Made by a program: the position numbers and the translations under genes. The notes beneath the pieces were generated by a model. The model had not been told where the DNA came from. It searched no databases and worked only from the letters and a program-made list of their open reading frames with translations. Source: JAGQTE01 sp964648005 (GTDB lineage: Bacteria; Actinomycetota; Acidimicrobiia; Acidimicrobiales; Acidimicrobilacustridaceae). Taken from it: 18,783 nucleotides of DNA. The stretch lies in the NCBI GenBank assembly GCA_964648005.1, contig CAZYKR010000059.1, positions 1 to 18,783 on the forward strand, in the 5' to 3' direction. Positions 13,893 through 18,783 of this stretch are shown in pieces (the first letter of the stretch is position 1; each line of letters opens with the position of its first letter).

Positions 13893-13925
13893 TAGCGTGC
13901 TCCGGTCCGTTCCGGGCGTCGCCCG
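13893..13925 (+). promoter_or_regulatory. Possible internal promoter and hairpin in the ilvN-ilvC gap
   Basis: The 145-bp gap contains TAGCGT (13893-13898), a TANNNT -10 candidate with only a weak TTTCCC upstream. It is followed by the small hairpin CGGGC/GCCCG (13913-13925). If used, it would give ilvC its own message with a leader of about 100 nt. The -35 is poor, so this is tentative. Confidence 0.25.
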
Positions 13926-13972
13926 ACGGCCATGCGCCGCCGCCTCGCCCGCCAGTCCAAGCCGATCAAGCC

Positions 13973-13999
13973 AGCCCAGACAGCCCAGACAGTCCAGAG
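13973..13999 (+). repeat. Three 9-bp tandem units just before the ilvC SD
   Basis: AGCCCAGAC occurs twice in tandem and is followed by the variant AGTCCAGAG, whose last bases begin the SD AGAGGAGG. Probably a slippage product; the third unit merges with the ribosome-binding site of ilvC. Confidence 0.6.
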
Positions 14000-14008
14000 G
14001 AGGCCGTG

Positions 14009-15040
14009 ATGGCCAACGTGTACTACGAAGCCGACGCCAACCGCGAGCTGCTCGCCAACCGCAAGGTGGCCGTGATCGGCTACGGCAGCCAGGGCCACGC
14101 CCACGCGCTGAACCTCAAGGACTCGGGTGTCGACGTGCGCGTCGGCCTGGGCGAGGGCTCGAAGTCGATCGCCAAGGCGACCGAGGCGGGCCTGGCCGTC
14201 ACGACGATCGGTGCCGCCACCGCCGAGGCCGACCTGATCATGATCCTGATCCCCGACACCGAGCAGCAGCGGGTGTACGAGGCCGACATCGCCCCGAACC
14301 TGGCCGACGGCAAGATGCTGCTGTTCGCCCACGGCTTCAACATCCGCTTCGGCCGCATCGTGCCGCCGGCGGGCGTCGACGTGGCGATGGTGGCCCCGAA
14401 GGGTCCCGGTCACCTCGTGCGCCGCACCTATGAAGAGGGCGGCGGCACGCCGTGCCTCGTCGCGGTCGAGCAGGATGCCTCCGGCATCGCCCTGCAGCTC
14501 GCGCTGGCGTACGCCGACGCCATCGGCGGCACCCGCGCCGGTGTCATCGAGACGACCTTCGCCGAGGAGACCGAGACCGATCTCTTCGGTGAGCAGGTCG
14601 TCCTGTGCGGCGGCACGACGTCGCTGGTGCAGGCCGGGTTCGAGACCCTGGTCAACGCCGGCTACCAGCCCGAGGTCGCCTACTTCGAGTGCCTCCACGA
14701 GCTGAAGCTCATCGTCGACCTCATGTACGAGCAGGGCATCGCCGGCATGCGTTACTCGATCAGCGACACCGCCGAGTACGGCGACCTCACCCGCGGCCCG
14801 CGCGTGATCAACGACGCGGTGAAGGCCGAGATGCGCCAGATCCTCAGCGAGATCCAGGACGGCACCTTCGCCGACGAGTGGATCGCCGAGTCCGAGGCGG
14901 GACGCCAGCAGTTCCACGCCCTCGAGCAGGCCGGGCACGATCACCCGATCGAGCAGGTCGGCGCCGAGCTCCGCAAGATGATGCCGTGGATCTCCGCCGG
15001 GCGTGCCCGGGTGCAGGACGTCAGCGGCGGTCAGGGCTGA
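14009..15040 (+). CDS. ilvC: Ketol-acid reductoisomerase, class I
   Basis: IlvC isomerises and reduces acetolactate and acetohydroxybutyrate to the dihydroxy acids used by IlvD. The 343-residue length fits class I. The Rossmann motif GYGSQGHAHALNLKDSG spans residues 24-40. Ser51 and Ser53 in the following loop (GEGSKS) are at the cofactor-phosphate position, which favours NADPH. His108 (AHGFN) and Lys131 (KGPGH) are in place. The Mg2+ ligands are present as Asp191 and Glu195 (DLFGE), and Glu227 and Glu231 (FECLHE). A strong SD AGAGGAGG lies 5 bp before the ATG; an in-frame GTG directly precedes it. It follows ilvN after 145 bp, so it may be co-transcribed with ilvBN or have its own promoter. 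Confidence 0.97.
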   Translation: MANVYYEADANRELLANRKVAVIGYGSQGHAHALNLKDSGVDVRVGLGEGSKSIAKATEAGLAVTTIGAATAEADLIMILIPDTEQQRVYEADIAPNLADGKMLLFAHGFNIRFGRIVPPAGVDVAMVAPKGPGHLVRRTYEEGGGTPCLVAVEQDASGIALQLALAYADAIGGTRAGVIETTFAEETETDLFGEQVVLCGGTTSLVQAGFETLVNAGYQPEVAYFECLHELKLIVDLMYEQGIAGMRYSISDTAEYGDLTRGPRVINDAVKAEMRQILSEIQDGTFADEWIAESEAGRQQFHALEQAGHDHPIEQVGAELRKMMPWISAGRARVQDVSGGQG

Positions 15041-15056
15041 CGCCGACCCCACCACG

Positions 15057-15078
15057 CGACGGCGGGCGGGTCCCGTCG
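15057..15078. terminator. Stem-loop in the convergent gap after ilvC
   Basis: CGACGG (15057-15062) pairs with CCGTCG (15073-15078) around a 10-nt G-rich loop, filling the 39-bp gap between the ilvC stop and the stop of the minus-strand gene. It could serve both strands. No T-run is present on either side, and 6 bp is modest. Confidence 0.4.
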
Positions 15079-15079
15079 T

Positions 15080-15676
15080 TCAGAACGACGCTTGCTGCGC
15101 CTGCGTCGGCGTCTGCGTCTGCGTCTGCGGAGCGACGCCGCAACCGGTGAGGATCGTGGCGAGGTTGACGTTGACCTCGTCGGTCATCTCGCGCAGGCCC
15201 AGCATGGCCTCACGCACGTCGGGGTCGGACTCGGCGGCGATCGCCTCGTAGGTGACGAGATCCTGGTCGTCGCCGAAGAGCATCGGCGCCGAGCGCACGT
15301 CGGTCACCAGCATCGTCCCGTCGGCGGCGGTGATGTGCAGACGGTGCACCCGGTAGTCGAGCGACGACCCGGTCGACGCGAAGTACGACGACACCTCGGC
15401 GCCTTCGACGGCAACGAGCACGGCGGCGCGCGGCCACGCCGCCACCTCCTTGCGCGGCTTCATGCCGGTGCGGCCGCCGAGCGAGATGATGCGCAACGCC
15501 GTCGGTGTGAGGACGAGCCAGTTGTTGATGGCGAGCTGTGACGACGGGTCCTTGGACCCGAACAGCTTCTTCAGGCCGCTGGCGCCCGGACCGCGATGGC
15601 ACATGACGGCGGCGATGACGGGCTCGGGGCACAGCTCGGCGAGGTCGCGCTGCGCGGTGGTGACGGTGGGCATCAT
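15080..15676 (-). CDS. Uncharacterised cytoplasmic protein with Gln/Thr repeat tail
   Basis: A 198-residue protein I cannot name. No signal peptide or membrane segment is seen. The middle alternates short strands and turns (NNWLVLTPTALRIISLGG, then WPRAAVLVAVEGAEV, then YRVHRLHITAADGTMLVTDV), which resembles a small PH-like beta domain; this is inference. A helical region follows with RxMxGLREMTDEV-like sequence. The last 20 residues, GCGVAPQTQTQTPTQAQQASF without its first residue, are Gln/Thr-rich and encoded by hexamer repeats. The ATG at 15676 has AGGAG 7 bp upstream and overlaps the stop of the preceding gene as ATGA, so the two are translationally coupled. A function near the Lrp regulator or ilv genes is not shown by the sequence. 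Confidence 0.78.
   Translation of the reverse strand: MMPTVTTAQRDLAELCPEPVIAAVMCHRGPGASGLKKLFGSKDPSSQLAINNWLVLTPTALRIISLGGRTGMKPRKEVAAWPRAAVLVAVEGAEVSSYFASTGSSLDYRVHRLHITAADGTMLVTDVRSAPMLFGDDQDLVTYEAIAAESDPDVREAMLGLREMTDEVNVNLATILTGCGVAPQTQTQTPTQAQQASF
15109..15126 (-). repeat. Hexamer microsatellite encoding the Gln/Thr tail
   Basis: GCGTCT on the plus strand is repeated three times perfectly (15109-15126), with degenerate copies on both sides between about 15091 and 15129. On the minus strand it encodes alternating Gln and Thr. Because the unit is six bases, gain or loss of units keeps the frame and changes only the tail length. Confidence 0.7.
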
Positions 15677-16137
15677 GGCGTGGCTCCTGTCTGGTCGGTG
15701 GTGGTTGCTGGCGTGTCGGCGAGGCCGACGGAGTGGTCGAAGGGCAACGGCGCCAGGTCGGGTGGGACCCAGCTGCGACGGGCTGCCTCGGAGTCGAGCT
15801 GCGCCTGGCTCCAGTGCCGCAGGGGCGCGCCGCGCGCGCACCACGGGTGGAGCACGACGGCGTCGAGCGACAGGTGGCGCAGGGCGATGACGGCGCCGAG
15901 GTAGTACCGGGTGATCGTCTCGTGGCAGATGATCCGGTCGTCGGGCAGGCCGCTGCGGGCGTTGTAGGACGTGATCAGCCCGCGCAGCTCGCCCAGCGCG
16001 ACGTCGGGGTCGCCGGCCTCGTCGAGCAGCACGCGCGCCACGGCGAGGTGGGCCTCGTGCGTCCAGTCGGTCCGGGGGAGCGAGCCGTCGCGGCAGGCCA
16101 GCAGCAGGTGGTCGGGCTGCGGGTCGGAGGTGCGCAT
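15673..16137 (-). CDS. Conserved hypothetical protein with HEAHL and HETITR motifs
   Basis: A 154-residue predicted cytoplasmic, mostly helical protein of unknown function. Recognisable blocks are WTHEAHLAVARVLL (about residues 26-39), then GLITSYNARSG, then ICHETITRYYLG. This W-T-H-x-x-H-L ... Y-N ... H-E-T-I-T-R pattern recurs in uncharacterised bacterial proteins I have seen, and the paired histidines with glutamate could bind a metal; that role is inference. The ATG at 16137 was preferred to one at 16185 because the latter would leave only 14 bp to the divergent regulator and adds an unconserved head. There is no SD; GATCCT 6 bp before the ATG could be a -10 for a leaderless message. It is the first gene of a coupled pair. 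Confidence 0.75.
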   Translation of the reverse strand: MRTSDPQPDHLLLACRDGSLPRTDWTHEAHLAVARVLLDEAGDPDVALGELRGLITSYNARSGLPDDRIICHETITRYYLGAVIALRHLSLDAVVLHPWCARGAPLRHWSQAQLDSEAARRSWVPPDLAPLPFDHSVGLADTPATTTDQTGATP

Positions 16138-16155
16138 GCCATCAGGATCCGCCCG

Positions 16156-16169
16156 ATCCCACAGGGGAT
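16156..16169. promoter_or_regulatory. Palindrome in the divergent promoter region (operator candidate)
   Basis: ATCCC (16156-16160) and GGGAT (16165-16169) form an inverted repeat around ACAG, in the 62-bp gap between the hypothetical gene pair and the Lrp/AsnC gene. Such regulators often control themselves and a divergent neighbour. The arms are short, so this is only a candidate. Confidence 0.3.
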
Positions 16170-16178
16170 GGCACCGTT

Positions 16179-16188
16179 CTGGCACACT
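16179..16188 (+). promoter_or_regulatory. Promoter-like CTGGCACACT upstream of the Lrp/AsnC gene
   Basis: The word CTGGCACACT ends 11 bp before the regulator's ATG. The identical word ends 9 bp before the ilvB leader-peptide ATG. CACACT is a one-base variant of a TANNNT -10 (TACACT), and no SD follows, so a near-leaderless mRNA is likely. A shared regulator site is the alternative reading. Confidence 0.4.
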
Positions 16189-16199
16189 CCCCGATCGAT

Positions 16200-16643
16200 A
16201 TGGCTGCGGATCCCACCGTCCTCGACGACATCGACCGGGAGATCCTCCGTGTGCTCGAGCGCGACGGTCGGATCGGCTGGCAGCAACTCGGGCCGAAGGT
16301 GGGCCTGTCGCCCAACGCTGCCGCCGAGCGGGTCAAGCGGCTCGAACGACGCGGGGTGATCGAGCGCTTCACGGTGCAGGTCGACCCGGTCGCCCTGGGC
16401 CGCAATCTCGAGGCGCTCGTCTTCGTGAAGATGGTCCCCGACGTCGATCGCGAGCCGTTCGAGACCTTCGTGGCACAGCACGAGGCCGTCGACGATGCCG
16501 TGCACCTGACCGGCATGCACGACTACGTGTTGCGGGTGCACTGCTTCCACGCCGGCGAGCTCGACGACCTGTTGATGGGCATGAAGCGCGACCTCAAGGT
16601 CGCCGACTCCGAGACGCGCATCATCTTGCGGCGCGTCGACTGA
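16200..16643 (+). CDS. Lrp/AsnC family transcriptional regulator
   Basis: A 147-residue regulator of the amino-acid-sensing feast/famine class. Residues 6-62 are the AsnC-type winged helix-turn-helix: LDDIDREILRVLERDGRIGW leads into LGPKVGLSPNAAAERVKRLE, where the second half is the recognition region. A linker follows (VQVDPVALG). The ligand-binding ACT-like RAM domain spans about 70-145, with the pocket motif TGMHDYVLRV (104-113), including Gly105 and Asp108. Length and layout are standard. It is divergent from a coupled hypothetical pair and 1.2 kb from ilvC, so control of branched-chain genes is plausible but not shown. No SD precedes the ATG, which suggests a leaderless or near-leaderless message. 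It converges with the membrane-protein gene across 27 bp. Confidence 0.93.
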   Translation: MAADPTVLDDIDREILRVLERDGRIGWQQLGPKVGLSPNAAAERVKRLERRGVIERFTVQVDPVALGRNLEALVFVKMVPDVDREPFETFVAQHEAVDDAVHLTGMHDYVLRVHCFHAGELDDLLMGMKRDLKVADSETRIILRRVD

Positions 16644-16670
16644 GCGCGCCGCCTCGGGCGACCACGCTCC

Positions 16671-18395
16671 TCAGGCGGTCGGGCAGCGATCCGCGGGATC
16701 GCCGGGCAGCTCGAACACCCACACGGCCAGGTCGCCGCCCTCGCTCTCGCCCGATGCGCCGACCGTGCGTCCGCTGTAGAAGAACGGCTCGCGGTGCACG
16801 ACGGTCGTGGCGTCTGCCACGTCATCGCCCCAGAGCTGGGCGATGAAGGCGCGGGTGCCGGGATCGCCGCCGTCGAGGTCGGGCCCGTGGTTGGCCACAT
16901 GGGTGACCCCGGCACACGCCAGGAAGTTCGCCACGGCCGGGGAGCCGGCCAGGTTCGCCTCGTAGTAGGCGTAGCTGTTCACGACCCCGTCGAGGTTGAG
17001 GACCCGCCCGCCGGAGGCGTAGCCGAGCATCCCGGCATCCCAGGACGCCACGACGGCGTCGTCGGGGAGCTCGGCGGCGATCCACGCGCCGGCGGTCTCG
17101 TTGGCTTCGATGATCGAGCGCATCGACGGATCGCCGAACGACGCCAGGCCGTACGCCGCGCCCAGCACGACCGGCACCGCCACGATGAGCTGCACGGGGA
17201 GCATGGCGCGTTGCGCCGACATGCCGGCGGGCGCGTCCCGCAGCGCTGCCTGGACGATGTCGGCAACGCCCAGCGTGCACAGCACCAGCACGTAGAACAC
17301 GACCGGCGCGTAGTACCACAGCCACTGCTGGGTCTGGAGCAGGTTGTAGTAGCCGATGATCACGATGCAGAAGGCGGCGTAGAAGCCGGTGCGGTCGACG
17401 AAGCGCGCCGCGGTGGGGAAGCGGCCGCCGCGTCGCGATGCCCGCGTCCGCCCGGCGCCGGGGAGGGTCGCCGCCGCCGCCCGCCGCAGCACCAGCGCCG
17501 CCAGACCGACGATGACGAGGAACGACACGACGCGCAGCGGGTCGAGCTCGGCACGCTTGATGAGCCCGGAGATCTGCATCCAGGTGCCGAAGGTGGCGTG
17601 GTTCCACAGGAGGTAGCCACCGGCGACGACGGTCGCCGGTGCCAGCAGCGCCACCGCCCGACCGACGGCCACGGCGCGGTCGTCGGCGCGGAGCACTTCG
17701 ACCAGCAGCCAGATGCCGAGGCAGCCGATCAGCAGCACGGCGTCGGTGCGGGCGAGGAACACCAGCGCGAGGAGCAGACCGACCCCGAACCGCGACGCCG
17801 GTGCGGTGCCATCGTCGAGCCATCGCCCGCGCCAGGCGACGGCGACGAGCAGCACGAGGGCCTGGAGCGCCACGGCGACGGCGGACTCCATGCCGTTGAC
17901 GACGCTCTTGACGACATACGGGCTGCCGCCCGCGATCACGACGAAGCCGAACAGCGTCCAGCGCGCCGGACGTGCAGCCGCGGCTGCCTTGGTGCCGGAC
18001 GGCCAGCGCGCCAGCAGACGTCCGGCGATGGAGGCCAGCACGACGAGGCAGACGCCCCAGCCGAGCACCACCTGGATGGCGAGGGCGGCGCGGGTGGCCT
18101 CCTCGCCATCGAGCCCGACCACGAAGAGGCCGGCGACGATGGCCATCCACAGCGGGTGGTACCCGTTGGTGTCGTTGATGCCGTCGAAGGTGGAGCCGGC
18201 GCCGTCGGCCAGATGGCGGCCGATCTCGAGGTAGTAGAACGCGTCGTCGAACGGCAGGGCGCGCACCGCCGGCTCCCACAGCATGACGACGACGAGCCAC
18301 ACCACCGTGACCAACGCCGCGGCGAGCGTCAGCGTCGCCGTCAGATCGCGGTTGCGCGCCGGCGCGTCGACGCGCTGGTCCGTCGAGGTCCCCAC
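16671..18395 (-). CDS. GT-C-like multi-spanning membrane protein (putative lipid-linked sugar glycosyltransferase)
   Basis: A 574-residue integral membrane protein with about ten hydrophobic segments and an exterior C-terminal domain. After the first membrane helix comes FDDAFYYLEIGRHLADGAG (residues 49-67; Asp50-Asp51), then TFDGINDTNGYHPLWM. An Asp-Asp in the first outer loop is the usual catalytic site of GT-C enzymes, which take sugars from polyprenyl-phosphate donors. The C-terminal third (WDAGMLGYASGGRVLNLDG, then VVNSYAYYE and later THVANHGPD) resembles the soluble domain of that group. The start is set at GTG 18395, the first usable codon after the preceding gene's stop at 18431; no good SD is seen, and extension upstream would overlap the acyl-CoA synthetase. 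Donor and acceptor are unknown. Confidence 0.8.
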   Translation of the reverse strand: MGTSTDQRVDAPARNRDLTATLTLAAALVTVVWLVVVMLWEPAVRALPFDDAFYYLEIGRHLADGAGSTFDGINDTNGYHPLWMAIVAGLFVVGLDGEEATRAALAIQVVLGWGVCLVVLASIAGRLLARWPSGTKAAAAARPARWTLFGFVVIAGGSPYVVKSVVNGMESAVAVALQALVLLVAVAWRGRWLDDGTAPASRFGVGLLLALVFLARTDAVLLIGCLGIWLLVEVLRADDRAVAVGRAVALLAPATVVAGGYLLWNHATFGTWMQISGLIKRAELDPLRVVSFLVIVGLAALVLRRAAAATLPGAGRTRASRRGGRFPTAARFVDRTGFYAAFCIVIIGYYNLLQTQQWLWYYAPVVFYVLVLCTLGVADIVQAALRDAPAGMSAQRAMLPVQLIVAVPVVLGAAYGLASFGDPSMRSIIEANETAGAWIAAELPDDAVVASWDAGMLGYASGGRVLNLDGVVNSYAYYEANLAGSPAVANFLACAGVTHVANHGPDLDGGDPGTRAFIAQLWGDDVADATTVVHREPFFYSGRTVGASGESEGGDLAVWVFELPGDPADRCPTA

Positions 18396-18430
18396 GGCGG
18401 GCAGTCTCGCGCTCGCGTCGACCGAGCGGG

Positions 18431-18783
18431 CTACATCGTCTCGGCGAAGCTGTGCTCGCCGCCGCGCAGCACCTGTTTGAGCAGCTTGCCCGATGCGTTG
18501 CGCGGCAGCTTGCCCTCGTGCACCTCGACGTAGGTCGGCACCTTGAAGTCGGCCAGCGTCTCGGCCACCCATCGCCGGATGTCGTCGGGGCCGATGCTGG
18601 CGCCGTCGACCAGCTCGACGACGGCCTTGACCTCCTCGCCCAGCTCCGGGTGCGGGACGCCCACCACGGCGGCGTCAGCGATCTGCGGGTGCTCGACCAA
18701 GCGCTGCTCGATCTCGACGCAGTAGATGTTCTCGCCGCCCCGGATGATCATGTCCTTCGCCCGGTCGGTGATGTAGAGGTAGC
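18431..18783 (-). CDS. Acyl-CoA synthetase (AMP-binding, ANL superfamily), C-terminal part
   Basis: The last 117 codons of a gene that enters from the right edge. ANL enzymes activate a fatty or other carboxylic acid with ATP and then form the CoA thioester. Visible are the hinge region YLYITDRAKDMIIRGGENIY with the hinge Asp/Lys, the EIEQRLVEHPQIADAAVVGVP block, and the C-terminal catalytic Lys in LPRNASGKLLKQ. These belong to the mobile C-terminal subdomain. The N-terminal substrate-binding part lies outside, so chain length or acid type cannot be judged. It ends in TAG 36 bp before the start chosen for the membrane-protein gene, and both are on the same strand, so they may share a transcript. 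Confidence 0.92.
   Translation of the reverse strand, partial: YLYITDRAKDMIIRGGENIYCVEIEQRLVEHPQIADAAVVGVPHPELGEEVKAVVELVDGASIGPDDIRRWVAETLADFKVPTYVEVHEGKLPRNASGKLLKQVLRGGEHSFAETM

Noticed and set aside
18396..18572. Extension of the GT-C-like gene to 18572
   Set aside because: It would overlap the acyl-CoA synthetase coding sequence by about 140 bp in another frame and adds an Arg/Gly/Ala-rich stretch before the first membrane helix.
1..18783. Mobile element, prophage or toxin-antitoxin module
   Set aside because: No transposase, integrase, terminal inverted repeats, phage genes or toxin-like small gene pairs were recognised; base composition looks even apart from the non-coding repeat region.

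Overview
The window is very GC-rich, densely coded and uses GTG starts freely. This suggests an actinobacterium, possibly class Acidimicrobiia. That placement is inferred from base composition, from gene content (GatB, an Eis-type acetyltransferase, a complete ilvD/ilvBN/ilvC set, a GT-C membrane enzyme) and from apparently leaderless gene starts. No rRNA, tRNA, transposase, integrase or CRISPR array was seen.

Layout: (1) Positions 1-3412, plus strand: the 3' end of gatB, a small secreted lipoprotein, an Eis-like GNAT acetyltransferase and a TesB-like acyl-CoA thioesterase. Stem-loops lie between several of these genes. (2) Positions 3466-8470, minus strand: a five-gene operon reading ABC ATPase, ABC-2 permease, second ABC ATPase, second permease, MATE exporter. 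The genes are joined by GTGA, ATGA, a 4-nt gap and CTGA. The MATE gene seems to lack an ATG/GTG/TTG start and may begin at CTG. (3) Positions 8570-10246: ilvD, divergent from the ABC operon across a 99-bp two-way promoter region. (4) Positions 10372-11081: a second small lipoprotein that resembles the first, and a doubtful coupled small ORF. (5) Positions 11082-11533: a 452-bp non-coding stretch. It holds a cluster of direct and inverted repeats, then an apparent transcription attenuator of ilvB: a promoter, a 15-residue leader peptide with Val-Val-Leu codons next to its stop, a UUCG-capped hairpin, and a terminator with a T-rich tail. (6) Positions 11534-15040: ilvB, ilvN and ilvC. (7) Positions 15080-16643: a coupled pair of uncharacterised genes on the minus strand, divergent from an Lrp/AsnC regulator. 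(8) Positions 16671-18783, minus strand: a GT-C-like multi-spanning membrane protein and the 3' end of an acyl-CoA synthetase gene that runs off the window.

Together IlvB/IlvN (acetolactate synthase), IlvC (ketol-acid reductoisomerase) and IlvD (dihydroxy-acid dehydratase) make the valine/isoleucine 2-oxo acid precursors. Two control layers are visible: the putative Val/Leu-sensing attenuator before ilvB, and a nearby Lrp/AsnC regulator whose start region shares a 10-bp promoter-like word with the ilvB leader. The most notable items are the ilvB leader with its upstream repeat cluster, the probable CTG start of the MATE gene, and the pair of related lipoproteins.
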